A stretch of 64,000 bases of DNA from Salinactinospora qingdaonensis (GTDB lineage Bacteria; Actinomycetota; Actinomycetes; Streptosporangiales; Streptosporangiaceae). The notes beneath the pieces were generated by a model. It did no database searches and had not been told where the DNA came from. It saw only the letters and a program-made list of their open reading frames with translations. Within the stretch, counting starts at the first letter, position 1; each line of letters starts with the position of its first letter. The position numbers and the translations under genes are program-made. Below are positions 25,490 through 35,800 of the stretch, piece after piece. The stretch is taken from assembly GCF_039539445.1 (NCBI RefSeq), contig NZ_BAABDD010000013.1, forward strand, positions 89,184 through 153,183. The letters are read 5' to 3'.

Positions 25490-25621
25490 CCCCGCTCGCC
25501 GCCCGCGACGGTTGAGCGGGACCAGCCCGTCTCACCCCTTCAGCGCCGCCAGGCTGCCGCTAGGGCCGGCTGTGCCGAGACACGCGGTTTACCCCGCGCG
25601 GTCTCGCCCGCTGGGGCGGCC

Positions 25622-26341
25622 CTACCGCGCCCTGCGCCGCCACCGCTGTGGCCCCAGCGCCACGGCCAGGCCCGCGGCCAGAGCTCCCAGCGTGCCGGCA
25701 ACCAGATCCGTACGCACGTCATGGTGCCTCGCAGGGAACTCCTGGGTCACTAGGTCCATCCACCACTCGTAGAGTTCCCACACCATCGCACCGGTGATCC
25801 CCACCATCACCACCCACAGCACCACCGCCCAGCGGCGCACCCGCCCCGAGGAATCTTCCAGCGCCGGCAGACCACCGAGCTCCACCAGCGCAAACAGCCC
25901 CACCACGCCTCCGCTGCCCGTCAGCAGCAGATGGATGAGCATGTCAACTCCGGGCACCTGCTGGTACCAACTCTCGACATTGGCCCACGCCGCGACCACC
26001 GTGACCGAGGCGAACACCGCGTCGACGGCCACCGGCACCCGACGCTGCCAGATCAGCAGCAGCGCCAGCAGGATCAGTGCGAAACCCAACGCGGCCAGCC
26101 ACTGCCCCGTCAGCAGTAGCCCGAGGACACTGACCAACGCGGCCCCGCGCGCCGCCAGCCCCAGCCGGGCCCACACTTTGGCCGCCGCCCGCCGCCCCCG
26201 CCCGGCGTGCCGCCGCCCCCTCCCACCCCCGACAGGGGAGACGGCCGTGCGCGTGCGCGCTCCCTTCGCCGACGCGCCTGCGCGCAGCCCGTGGCAGGCG
26301 GTCGCACCGCCGGGCACAGCGAAACCACCACTGTCTTCCAT
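25622..26341 (-). CDS. Multi-pass membrane protein (DUF2238/YjdF-like)
   Basis: The ATG at 26341 gives 239 residues; a GTG at 26458 would extend it by 39 polar residues, and neither has a clear ribosome-binding site. After a basic, Gly/Arg-rich cytoplasmic start there are about six membrane segments (LVSVLGLLLTGQWLAALGFALILLALLL; FASVTVVAAWANV; MLIHLLLTGSGGVVGLFALVEL; WAVVLWVVMVGITGAMVWELYEW; and a last one near GTLGALAAGLAVALG). The VDMLIHLLL and VWELYEWWMD motifs resemble the YjdF family. Function unknown. It is divergent from the antiporter gene that opens the biosynthetic cluster. Confidence 0.7.
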   Translation of the reverse strand: MEDSGGFAVPGGATACHGLRAGASAKGARTRTAVSPVGGGRGRRHAGRGRRAAAKVWARLGLAARGAALVSVLGLLLTGQWLAALGFALILLALLLIWQRRVPVAVDAVFASVTVVAAWANVESWYQQVPGVDMLIHLLLTGSGGVVGLFALVELGGLPALEDSSGRVRRWAVVLWVVMVGITGAMVWELYEWWMDLVTQEFPARHHDVRTDLVAGTLGALAAGLAVALGPQRWRRRAR

Positions 26342-26527
26342 GCGCCGCCGTCTACCCGCACCGTCGCCGGTTATGTCGTGCTCGCCGCGAACCACCGCGG
26401 TATGACCGGCAGCCACCGCTCCCGTACCCGGCGACTCAAGCACCGCTACACATGACACTCAAATTTTTGCTGTGACGCTGGACGTGTCCATTCTAAGGCG
26501 CTGGGTTTCAGGTGGCAGAGGAGACCG

Positions 26528-27838
26528 GTGGAGGATTCGATATTTCCGGCGACAGTCGATGAGAATCTGGCGCTGGCAATAAGAATATTGCTGGCGTTGG
26601 TGATTATTCTTACGATGTCCGCGCTCTGTGGTCGGCTGGCATTAGTGGTGAGGCAGCCTCGAGTGCTCGGTGAGATGATTTCCGGAATTCTTCTCGGTCC
26701 TACGCTGCTAGGGCTGATGTGGCCGGGCAGCCAGAATATCCTCTTCCCGCAGGAGGTCAAATCCGTCCTGTATGTACTGAGTACTGTCGGTCTCACATTT
26801 TATATGTTTCTCGTTGGCGTCGGAGTCGATCATGGAAATGGTGATCCTCGGGGAAAACGTGCCACGCTGCTGGCTGTTTCGGGGATGCTTCCCTCGTTGC
26901 TTTTGGGGGCGATCGTCGGGTTTGTTAGTTATCGGGAGCTCTCAGGGTCCGACGTGACCAGAGTGGAATTCGCTTTATTTCTTGGAGGTGCGCTTTCCCT
27001 CACTGCTTTTCCTATGCTGGCTCGTATTCTCTACGAGAGAAGGCTGCAGAATTCCTCGTTGGGTCGGCTCGCTTTGGTGGCGGCCTCCATCGACGATGCC
27101 GCTGCCTGGTGCTTGCTGGCCGTCCTTCTTTCGCTGCACAGCGGGGCAGGGGTATGGCAGTCTCTATGGACGATCGCGTCCGCGGGCGGCTTCGTCGTGT
27201 TCATGCTGTTCGGAGTTTCGCGGCTGCTCCACCCCCTGGGGGCGCGCGTGGCAAGGCGGGGAGCCCTGGGCTACGACGGGATGTACACCGTGGTCATCGT
27301 CGTTCTGGCGTCAGGGTTATTCACCGACTACATAGGCATCTACTCGGTTTTCGGTGGGTTCATCGCCGGGCTGGCGATGCCACGTGACAGGGTGTTCCGT
27401 GAAGCCCTGCACAGCAAGATGATGGACGTGGTTTCCGTCCTGCTGCTTCCGATCTTTTTCGCTTTCTCCGGCCTCAACACGAACCTCCTCGGTGTCGTCA
27501 CCCCCACCTTGGTTCTGCCTTTCGTAGCCGTTCTGCTAGCCGGCTTCATCGGCAAGTTCTTCGGGTGCGCGCTGCCGATGCGAGGGTTCGGGTTCTCGTG
27601 GCGGGAGTCCTACGCCGTAGGCGGCCTCATGAACGCCCGTGGGTTGATGATCCTGATATTCGTCAACATCGGCCTATCTCAGGGGCTGATCACACAAGGC
27701 CTCTTCTCAGTTCTCGTTCTCGTTGCAGTCGTGACCACGGCTGTCGCCATGCCGATCTATCGGTACGCGCTTCCCGAGTGGCTGGAAAGCGGCATCAGCC
27801 ACCGTCCTGAATCTCCAGTTCTTGATCAGGTGGCATAG
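26528..27838 (+). CDS. Cation:proton antiporter (CPA2/KefB-like)
   Basis: The protein has 436 residues and about 12 membrane segments. GEMISGILLGPTLLG near residue 50, a SIDDAAAWCLL segment (the Asp pair of CPA-type exchangers) and GLMNARGLMILIFVNIGL late in the protein are typical of CPA2 antiporters. There is no TrkA-N domain. GTG at 26528 follows AGAGGAGA. Such antiporters recur at the borders of actinomycete antibiotic clusters, where they are thought to help export or pH balance. It is the first gene reading into the SARP/halogenase/PKS cluster, and its codon use is less GC-biased than its neighbours (many TTG and ATA codons). Confidence 0.88.
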   Translation: MEDSIFPATVDENLALAIRILLALVIILTMSALCGRLALVVRQPRVLGEMISGILLGPTLLGLMWPGSQNILFPQEVKSVLYVLSTVGLTFYMFLVGVGVDHGNGDPRGKRATLLAVSGMLPSLLLGAIVGFVSYRELSGSDVTRVEFALFLGGALSLTAFPMLARILYERRLQNSSLGRLALVAASIDDAAAWCLLAVLLSLHSGAGVWQSLWTIASAGGFVVFMLFGVSRLLHPLGARVARRGALGYDGMYTVVIVVLASGLFTDYIGIYSVFGGFIAGLAMPRDRVFREALHSKMMDVVSVLLLPIFFAFSGLNTNLLGVVTPTLVLPFVAVLLAGFIGKFFGCALPMRGFGFSWRESYAVGGLMNARGLMILIFVNIGLSQGLITQGLFSVLVLVAVVTTAVAMPIYRYALPEWLESGISHRPESPVLDQVA

Positions 27839-28063
27839 GCAATGATCCGCAGGATACGGCTTGTACACGGTTCTCCGGCTCCCCTTTTGGTTCGCCGCAT
27901 GCTACTTTCGTTCCATCGTCTTGTGGTGGCGTTGTGGGCGGCCTTAGAGTGATGATATGCCGATCATTCTAGGTGATCGACGTTTCTCCTTTTGTCTCAT
28001 GCATGAGCCAATGGGTTTCGAATTGTTTTTCGATTCTATGCTCAATCTGTAGGGGGAGCATAT

Positions 28064-28870
28064 ATGGAGATAAGTGTATTGGGGTCGCTGGCCTGTAATA
28101 TCCATGGCGAATCGGTGGTTCCCGTGGCCCAGAAGCCACGGAAGGTGCTCGCTCTTCTGGCGGTTCGAGCGAATTGCGTTGTTCGGATTTCTGAGCTCGT
28201 CCAAGAGCTTTGGGATGAGCAGCCGCCGCGTAGTGTAAAAGTCACCCTGCAGAGCTACATCGCCAAAATCAGGCGAGGACTGGCTGGTCCCGGTGCCAGC
28301 AGAGGTAAGAACCCCTTGGTCACCCGGCACGGCGGCTATCTACTGGAGATCCCTGACGACTGGATCGACCTGCGCAGGTTTGAAACACTGCTGCCGCAGG
28401 GGCGCCAGGCTCGTAGGGAGGGCGACGACGAGCGCGCCTCCCGGCTGCTGCGTTCTGCCCTGTCCCTTTGGCGGGGCCCCGTCCTGCTGGACATCGACGC
28501 CGGTCACCTTCTCCAGTCTCACATCACCCGTATCTCCGACGCCAGGCTCGAAGCTGTGGAGCAGCTCATGGAGACCGAGCTGCGCTTGGGGCGCCACCTC
28601 GACATCGTCGGTGAACTCAGTGAGATCGTTGCCGCCAATCCCTATCACGAGAACCTGCACGCCCTGCTGATGGTCGCCCTGTATCGCTCTTCCCGGTGCT
28701 GGCAGGCACTCCAGATCTTCGACCGGCTGCGCACCACCCTCGCCCAGGAACTTGGGATCGATCCCTCGCCCAAGCTGCAACGCTTGCACTCTGCCCTGCT
28801 CAACGGCGATCCGACGCTGGAAGATCCGGCGCCTCGGCAGGGACTGCTGCTCGACAGTTTCGCCGCCTGA
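28064..28870 (+). CDS. SARP-family pathway activator
   Basis: The protein has 268 residues, the size of small SARPs (ActII-ORF4/RedD type). The N-terminal winged helix (EISVLGSLACNIHGESVVPVAQKPRKVLALLAV) is followed by the activation domain, with typical ends LHALLMVALYRSSRCWQALQIF and LAQELGIDPSPKLQRLHSALL. ATG at 28064 has GGGGGAG. The 225-bp AT-rich region upstream holds its promoter. As the gene just before the biosynthetic genes, it is the probable cluster activator. Confidence 0.92.
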   Translation: MEISVLGSLACNIHGESVVPVAQKPRKVLALLAVRANCVVRISELVQELWDEQPPRSVKVTLQSYIAKIRRGLAGPGASRGKNPLVTRHGGYLLEIPDDWIDLRRFETLLPQGRQARREGDDERASRLLRSALSLWRGPVLLDIDAGHLLQSHITRISDARLEAVEQLMETELRLGRHLDIVGELSEIVAANPYHENLHALLMVALYRSSRCWQALQIFDRLRTTLAQELGIDPSPKLQRLHSALLNGDPTLEDPAPRQGLLLDSFAA

Positions 28871-28933
28871 GCAGCCCTCTCCACCACGCTCCGTACCGCT
28901 GAAAACCGCCTCGATATGGGAGGAACACTGCAC

Positions 28934-30274
28934 ATGGCACTCTCGCTTGAAGCTCCCCCCGAAACCGTCGACGTCGTCGTGATCGGCGCTGGCCCCGGCG
29001 GCGCAACGACCGCCGCTCGGCTCGCTCAATCCGGCCACTCGGTGCTGCTCCTGGAACGCCGCACTCATCCCCGTTTCCACATCGGCGAGTCCCTTCTCCC
29101 CCCATGCAACGCGATCTTCGAGAAACTGGGTGTGCTGGAACGCATCAAGGAGCAGGGATACGTCGTCAAGTACGGCGCCGAGTTCAGCGGCGGCAAGCGT
29201 GGTGACAAGCACGGGCGAATCCCTTTCAGCGAACAGGGAGAGGGACGTCACCCGACCACGTTCCAGACCGAACGTGCCCACTTCGACCGCATTCTCTCCG
29301 AGTTCGCCCAAGAGTGCGGTGCCCACTTCATCCAGGAGGCAGTGGTCCAAGAGCTACTGCACGAGAACGGCCGCGTGGTAGGGGTGCGCTACGACCATGG
29401 TGGAGGCTCCCATACGGTCCGCTCCCGGTTCGTTATCGACGCCGGAGGCCGGGCTAGCAAGGTCGCGCAGACGTTCGGCCTGCGCAGATACCCCGAGAGC
29501 CTGCGTATGGTGGCACTCTACCGCCATTTCACGGACATGGATGAGCGTTACAACCCCGGTGTTGAGGGCGACATCCAGATTGGTGGACACAAGGACGGTT
29601 GGGTCTGGGCCATCCCCATCTGGTCGGACACGATCAGCGTCGGCGCTGTCATGCCCCGCGACGTGTTGCGGAACAGCGGGCGCGACCGCGAAGCGGTGTT
29701 CAACGACCACGTCTCACGTATCGGGCGAATCGAGCAGCGCATCACCGGTACCCGCCCTCACACCCCGCTCCATGTCGAGGCCGACTATTGCTACTACTCC
29801 GACACCATGGCCGGCCCCGGCTGGTTCATGGTCGGTGACGCGGCCTGCTTCTTCGACCCGATTTTCTCCGGCGGGGTGTTCCTCGCCATGACCACCGCCA
29901 TACGAGCTGCCGATACCACCCACGCCATCCTGGCCGAGCCCGAACGTGAGGAACAGCTCCAGCTCGACTACACCAACTTCTATAAGACGGGCTATGACAT
30001 CTACGCCCGGCTGATTCACGCCTACTACGAGTACGACTACAACCTCAGACCCTTCCTGCAGTCCGTCGGCATGGACCTCGCCGGAGACGGGCTCGCCACC
30101 AACAAATGGCTTGTACGGCTGGTCAGCGGTGACTTCTGGAGTGACAAGAACGCACTCAACCTTGAGCTACGCAAGGAAAGCCGCTGGGACACCTTCGCCC
30201 CCTTCGAGCCTGTCTGGGGATGTCCGTTCTACGAACATCTGAACCAGGCCGAGGAACCGATGGTTCTCTCCTGA
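28934..30274 (+). CDS. FAD-dependent halogenase
   Basis: The protein has 446 residues. The FAD motif is GAGPGGATTAARLAQSG; RFHIGESLLPPCNAIFEKLG and KYGAEFSGG follow as in halogenases acting on phenolic or carrier-bound substrates (CndH/CalO3/PltA group). The halogenase motif W-x-W-x-I-P is intact as WVWAIP near residue 223, and GDAACFFDPIFSGGVFLA closes the FAD site. It needs FADH2 from a separate flavin reductase; none is in the cluster. ATG at 28934 has GGGAGGA ten bases upstream, while that site sits inside an alternative ATG start at 28916. The likely substrate is the methylsalicylate-type ring made by the PKS. Confidence 0.88.
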   Translation: MALSLEAPPETVDVVVIGAGPGGATTAARLAQSGHSVLLLERRTHPRFHIGESLLPPCNAIFEKLGVLERIKEQGYVVKYGAEFSGGKRGDKHGRIPFSEQGEGRHPTTFQTERAHFDRILSEFAQECGAHFIQEAVVQELLHENGRVVGVRYDHGGGSHTVRSRFVIDAGGRASKVAQTFGLRRYPESLRMVALYRHFTDMDERYNPGVEGDIQIGGHKDGWVWAIPIWSDTISVGAVMPRDVLRNSGRDREAVFNDHVSRIGRIEQRITGTRPHTPLHVEADYCYYSDTMAGPGWFMVGDAACFFDPIFSGGVFLAMTTAIRAADTTHAILAEPEREEQLQLDYTNFYKTGYDIYARLIHAYYEYDYNLRPFLQSVGMDLAGDGLATNKWLVRLVSGDFWSDKNALNLELRKESRWDTFAPFEPVWGCPFYEHLNQAEEPMVLS

Positions 30275-30317
30275 CGCCGACTGTGCGCACTGCTCCTGGA
30301 GATCGAAAAGAGGTGCC

Positions 30318-32345
30318 ATGCGAGCGCTGAAGATAGCGATCATCGGTGGTGGGCCCGCCGGTCTGTTCCTGGCTCGCCTGATCAGACTGCACGATCCAAC
30401 CACAGAAGTTGTCCTTTACGAGCGCAACCCCGCCGACTCCACCTTCGGTTTCGGCGTCGTCTTCTCCGACCGTACTATGGACGCCTTCCGCGAGGCCGAT
30501 CCGCAGAGTCACGCGCGTATCGTCGGCGCCAGTATCCAGTGGAGCGACATGGAGTTGCGCCACAACGGAACCCGACTGCGCTACCCTGGGTACGGCTTCA
30601 CTGCCGTCGCCCGCAAGACACTGCTGCAGATACTCCAGGAGCAGGCGATACAGGTCGGCGCCGACCTGCGCTTTAATACTGAAGCTCCCGCCGATGTCGG
30701 CCCTGCCGACATCGTGGCCATCGCCGACGGTGCCAACTCGCGCAACCGTGACCGGTTAGGGCCTGACGAGCAGGAGCGTGACGACACCGCCGCCGCAAGG
30801 TTCATCTGGTTCGGTACCCCCGCCCACTTCGACGCAGTCACATTCCCCTTCGTCGACACCGAGTTCGGCCCGTTCGCAGCCCACGCTTACCCCCACGAAC
30901 AGGGAATGAGCACGTTTATCGTGGAGACCGATGTCACCACCTGGCATGCCGCAGGTATGGCCGAGTCCACCGCCCGTGCCCTGCGCCCCGGCGACAGTGA
31001 CACCTATTCGCAGAGTCTCCTCGCCGAGATATTCCGCGAGCCTCTGGGGTACGCACCCCTGCTCGCCAACAACAGCAAGTGGTCTGCCTTCCGTGTCGTG
31101 CGGCGCGGCGTGTGGTCGCGCCACAACATGGTGCTTCTCGGCGACGCCGCTCACACCGCCCACTTTTCCGTGGGGTCGGGCACAAAGATGGCGATGGAGG
31201 ACGCCATCACCCTGGCCCGGGCTCTGCGTCAGCATCAGAGCCCCTCCCAGGCTTTCGCTAGCTATGAGCGGCAGCGACGTCCTGAGACAGCGCGCACCCA
31301 ACGCATCGCAGAACCCAGCATGCGCTGGTGGGAGACCTTCCGGTATCGCATGCACATGCCCGCTGCCCAGTTCGGCATGCACTTCCTCACCCGCGCTGGA
31401 GCCATCAACTACGCTGGTCTGCGCCGTCGTCACCCCGAGCAGGTTGAAGCGGCCGAGTCACAGTTCATCGAGGACGCGGCTTCTGACCGCCAAACAACCG
31501 GTGGCGACGCCCAAGCCTCCAGTGCCTCCACCGCCTGTAACGCCATGGCCCAGCCCGGCGACATTGGCGAGATCGCGCTAGTCAACCGTATAGCCACCTA
31601 CGTTGCCAGCCGTGGTGCAGCGCAGCGGCGCGCCGCGCTTGCCTACGCCGAAGCGGGAAGCGCGCTCCTGGCTCTCGACTGGACCGGCTCAGCCGCCCCA
31701 AGCGGTATTCCGGAGACCGATGCCGGGAGCGAGGCCGAACTATGGTGCGAGACCGTACGCAGGCTCACCGACTTGGGAGCGGCCGTGATGGCCGTCGTGG
31801 CTTTGGACGACGACAAGGTGCGGGATCTGGCCGCCCGAACCGGTATCCGCCTCCTCGAATGCGCCCTGCCTCTCGCGGACGAGATCGACAAGTCCGCCGT
31901 GCGCGCCTGGGTGGCCGAGTCGGCACGTGATTTCACCGTCGTCGTCGGTATGCATGCCTACGCCGCAGCCCCCTGGTCGGCAGCCAACGGCCAGGACAAC
32001 ACTTTCGTCCAGGAACTCTCCCGCCTAGGCGCGTCGGCCTTTCACCTACGTGCCCGGGTGCCGCTCACTGACATCGACGGCTGGCACCAACTCCTCGACC
32101 GCGCCGACAGGCTACGCTCCCAGATCCGGCTGCCCGTAGTGCTGGACGGCCCCGACGGATGGGCGTTGGCTCGCCCTGCCGGCCCGGGCGAGGACGACTG
32201 GCCCACCCGGATGCACATCGCCATTCTCACCGGCAGGGTCGACGCCGTCGCTGCTTGGCCGCTGCCGCGCCGCGATCGTCCCCATCTCGACCATGACCCG
32301 TCTAGAAGGCGGGAGGAGTTTCGGATCGCCTCCCTTCTCCACTGA
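30318..32345 (+). CDS. Aryl-CoA-type FAD monooxygenase with degenerate OYE-like C-terminus
   Basis: The protein has 675 residues. Residues 1-400 are a group A flavin monooxygenase: GGGPAGLFLARLI, a GANS motif (residues 138-141) and GDAAHTAHFSVGSGTKMAMEDA. They are closest in style to salicylyl-CoA 5-hydroxylase and anthraniloyl-CoA monooxygenase, which act on CoA esters. From about 420 a second region follows the beta/alpha pattern of the OYE-like reductase half of anthraniloyl-CoA monooxygenase/reductase, including a final LAAGRAD-like TGRVDAVAAWPLP. It is shorter and lacks recognisable FMN and active-site motifs. It probably hydroxylates the ring of a methylsalicylyl-CoA. ATG at 30318 has AAGAGGT. 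Confidence 0.82.
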   Translation: MRALKIAIIGGGPAGLFLARLIRLHDPTTEVVLYERNPADSTFGFGVVFSDRTMDAFREADPQSHARIVGASIQWSDMELRHNGTRLRYPGYGFTAVARKTLLQILQEQAIQVGADLRFNTEAPADVGPADIVAIADGANSRNRDRLGPDEQERDDTAAARFIWFGTPAHFDAVTFPFVDTEFGPFAAHAYPHEQGMSTFIVETDVTTWHAAGMAESTARALRPGDSDTYSQSLLAEIFREPLGYAPLLANNSKWSAFRVVRRGVWSRHNMVLLGDAAHTAHFSVGSGTKMAMEDAITLARALRQHQSPSQAFASYERQRRPETARTQRIAEPSMRWWETFRYRMHMPAAQFGMHFLTRAGAINYAGLRRRHPEQVEAAESQFIEDAASDRQTTGGDAQASSASTACNAMAQPGDIGEIALVNRIATYVASRGAAQRRAALAYAEAGSALLALDWTGSAAPSGIPETDAGSEAELWCETVRRLTDLGAAVMAVVALDDDKVRDLAARTGIRLLECALPLADEIDKSAVRAWVAESARDFTVVVGMHAYAAAPWSAANGQDNTFVQELSRLGASAFHLRARVPLTDIDGWHQLLDRADRLRSQIRLPVVLDGPDGWALARPAGPGEDDWPTRMHIAILTGRVDAVAAWPLPRRDRPHLDHDPSRRREEFRIASLLH

Positions 32346-32379
32346 CGATTCGCCGCGCCCAAGGACGGGAGCACCGATC

Positions 32380-32580
32380 ATGGAGAAACTCCGAAGACGC
32401 GCCGCTCCCCGAGCACAGCTACCTACATATGTCCGCGGTCATCGAGGTCGCGCTGCCCCCGATCAGAACTTCTTTTTCATGGAAGTCAATAGCCGGGTCA
32501 AAGTCGATCATCCTGTGGCGGATCATTGAGTGGGATATCTGCTCCATGAGTGGCCGCGGCCCGCAACCGGTAATCCGTCG
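32380..32580 (+). pseudogene. Fragment of a biotin carboxylase (acyl-CoA carboxylase alpha subunit)
   Basis: A 49-codon frame from ATG 32380 to 32529 ends with NFFFMEVNSRVKVDHPVADH, which matches the biotin-carboxylase signature F-x-F-(M/L)-E-(V/M)-N-(T/S)-R-(L/V)-(Q/K)-V-(E/D)-H-P-V-T-E. Just after the stop, a shifted frame reads IIEWDICSMSGRGPQPV, which fits the next family segment (LVEWQLRVASGEPLP). So a carboxylase gene has decayed here by deletion and frameshift. The ATP-grasp domain and biotin carrier are absent. It lies between the monooxygenase and PKS genes, so an ancestor of the cluster may have carried its own malonyl-CoA supply. Confidence 0.6.
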
Positions 32581-32589
32581 CCGTTGCTT

Positions 32590-32885
32590 CGGCATGATTC
32601 TCTGCTGGCCGAATTTATGGGACGAGCATCCGGTTGCAAACGGAGTTCAGGGTGAATGGAGTGGGAGATTCGTGGGCTACGAGTCCCGAGGAACGGTTAA
32701 GTTCGGCCGTTTCTCTCCTAGGAAAAGTTGTGGAATGCCTAGTGTTTGACCAGTTGAAATACAGCGCATCTTTTGTAGTGAAAATCATTGCCGCTCGATG
32801 TTCAAACTCCGTACAAGCGCCAAGCAAGCACTAGATCTGAGTATTGAGGGAAAGGGCTTTTCAGGAAAAGGAAGGGTGGTCATCA
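32590..32885. other. AT-rich leader of the PKS gene
   Basis: About 300 bases with lower GC than the flanking genes and no convincing coding frame. This should hold the promoter and any SARP-binding repeats for the PKS gene; no clear heptamer repeats were picked out by eye. Confidence 0.5.
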
Positions 32886-35800
32886 GTGGTCGATTACACT
32901 GGCGGTGAGGCCGGTCGTCCGGGGAGGCCGGAGCCGATTGCCATAATCGGAATGTCTTGTCGTTTTCCGGGGAACGTCAACTCCGCGGACGATTTCTGGA
33001 GTTTTCTGCGTGCCGGTGAGGACGCTATCAGCGAGGTCCCCACGGGTCGGTGGGACCCCTATGCCGAGGCCGCACCCGAGAACGAAGCGGCGCTGCGCAG
33101 TACCACGCGCTTCGGAGGGTTCCTCTCCGACATCCAGGGATTTGACGCCGACTTCTTCGGCATCTCCCCGCGCGAGGCCGGGCTGATGGATCCGCAGCAG
33201 CGCATGGTGCTTGAGGTCTCCTGGCAAGCCCTCGAACACGCCGGTGTCCCACCGCATCAGCTCAGCGGCTCCGACACGGGCGTCTTCATCGGTGTCGGCT
33301 CCGACGACTACGGTCGGCGACTCCTCGAAGACCTCCCCCGCATCGAGGCATGGACCGGCATCGGTGGTGCGATGTGCGCCGTCGCCAACCGCGTCTCCTA
33401 CACCCTCGACCTTAGGGGCGCCTCCATGGCCGTGGACACGGCCTGCTCCTCCTCTTTGGTCGCACTCCATCTGGCTTGTCAGAGCCTGCGCGCCGGAGAG
33501 AGCCCGCTGGCACTCGCGGGTGGGGTGATGGTCATGGCCGGTCCCGGGCTGACCATGGTTCTTGACGCTGCCGGGGCCACCTCCGCCGACGGACGGTCGA
33601 AATCCTTCGACGCCGCCGCTGACGGCTACGGGCGCGGCGAAGGCGCCGGAGTCGTCGCTCTCAAGCGACTCAGTGACGCCCAAGCCGATGGCGATCGGGT
33701 ACTTGCCGTTCTGCGCGGCAGCGCCGTCCATCAGGATGGCAAGACCAACGGCATCATGGCTCCCAGCAGCCAGGCCCAAGAGCACCTGCTGCGCCAGACC
33801 TACCGTAATGCCGGCGTGGCACCCGAATCGGTCGACTACATCGAGGCCCACGGCACCGGTACCCGAGCTGGCGATCCGATCGAGGCCACCGCGATGGCGG
33901 CCGTCTTCGGCGCCAGCCGTCCCGCTGAGCAGCCATGCCTCATCGGCTCTGTCAAGCCCAGCATCGGCCATCTCGAAGCCGGAGCCGGCATTGCCGGCGT
34001 GATCAAGACAGTACTCGCCCTCCAGCACGGTGAGATCCCGCCCACCGCCAACTTCGAGACCCCCAACCCCAGCATCCCCTGGGAGAGCGCCGGGCTGAAG
34101 GTGGTCGCACAGCCAACGCCGTGGCAGCCTGCCGGTCAGCCGCGACTGGCTGGCGTCTCCGGCTACGGCTATGGCGGCACGATCGCTCACGTCATTCTGG
34201 AGGAAGCGCCGCCGGATCCCTTGGAGACCACCACCGCGGTGGAGGTCGACCGTGGGGCTTCGGCCGCCGCCTACCCGCTCTCCGGTGCCACGCAGTCGGC
34301 GTTACGTGAGTACGCGGCACGACTGGCCGACTACGTGGAAGAGGAGAATCCCGCCCTGCCCTCTGTCGGACACACCCTGGCCGTGCGGCGCAGTCCTCTC
34401 ACCCACCGCGCCACAGCAGTGGCTGCCGATCATACCGAGTTGGCCGAGCGGTTGCGTGCCCTGGCAGCCGGCGCCCCCACGGCAGGTGTGGCCACCGGAA
34501 CCGTGCTGGCCCCGCCGACCAGTGGCACTGTATGGGTCTTCTCGGGTCACGGATCGCAGTGGATCGGTATGGGGCGTGAACTGCTGGCCGAGGAGCCGGT
34601 GTTCGCCGCTGTCCTCGATGACATCGGCCCGATTTTCGAAGCGGAGCTTGGCTTCACCCCGCGGCATGCTCTCAGTGAAGGCGACTTCCACACCGTCGAC
34701 CAGATCCAGCCGATGATCTTCGCGACACAAGTGGCTCTCGCCGCCGTCTGGCGTGACCGCGGGCTCTACCCCGCGGCTGTGATCGGGCACTCGGTCGGTG
34801 AGATCGCCGCTGCCGTCACTGCGGGCGTGCTCTCCGTTCATGACGGGGCGCACCTGGTGTGCCGACGCTCGCGCCTGCTGCGTCATGCTTCGGGCAAGGG
34901 CGCCATGGCCATGGTTAGCCTGCCGTTCGACCAAGTGCGCTCCCGGCTGTGCCATGAGCGTGGGGCCCAAGACGTGGTCGCCGCGATCGCCGCCTCACCG
35001 TCCTCCACGGTGATCGCCGGAGACCATTCGGCGGTCGAGGACGTGGCCAAGGAGTGGGAGGACGGCGGCATGGCTGTACGTCGGGTGGATTCCGACGTAG
35101 CCTTTCACAGCCGCCACATGGATCCGCTGCTCGACGAACTCGTCAACGCCGTAGCCGGTATGGTTGTGGGGGCACCCGAGGTGCCCCTCTACACCACCGC
35201 TCTCGACGACCCCCGCGCCACTGTTGCCCGCGACGGCAGCTACTGGGCGCAAAACCTGCGCAACCCTGTCCGCTTTGCCGAGGCGGTCACCGCAGCGGTC
35301 GAGGACGGCTACCGGCTGTTCCTCGAAATCTCAGCCCACCCAGTCGTCGCCCACTCGATCAACGAGACACTGGCCGAACTTGAGGTGGACGACGCCTGTG
35401 TCGCTCACACCCTGCGCCGTAACCGGCCCGAGTGGGAAAGCCTACTCACCAACCTGGGACTGCTGTACGCCCACGGCGCCTCGGTCGACTGGACACGCCT
35501 GTGGCCCGCGGCGCCCCTCGCCGAGTTGCCCCACAACGCCTGGCAGCATTCCCCCTACTGGGCGGAGTCCGGCCCGCGTCACAACATCGGTGGCCAGCGC
35601 CACGACGTTGACAGCCACACCCTGCTGGGCGGGCGTACCAAGGTCAACGCCAGCCCTCCGATAACCTTGTGGCACACTTATCTCGACGAATCGTGCCGTC
35701 CCTACCCGGGAGACCACCCGGTGCGGGGAGTGGAGATCATCCCGGCGGCGGTTCTGCTCAACACCTTTTTCGCCGCTGCCTCCGCCGACACCCAGCGTCC

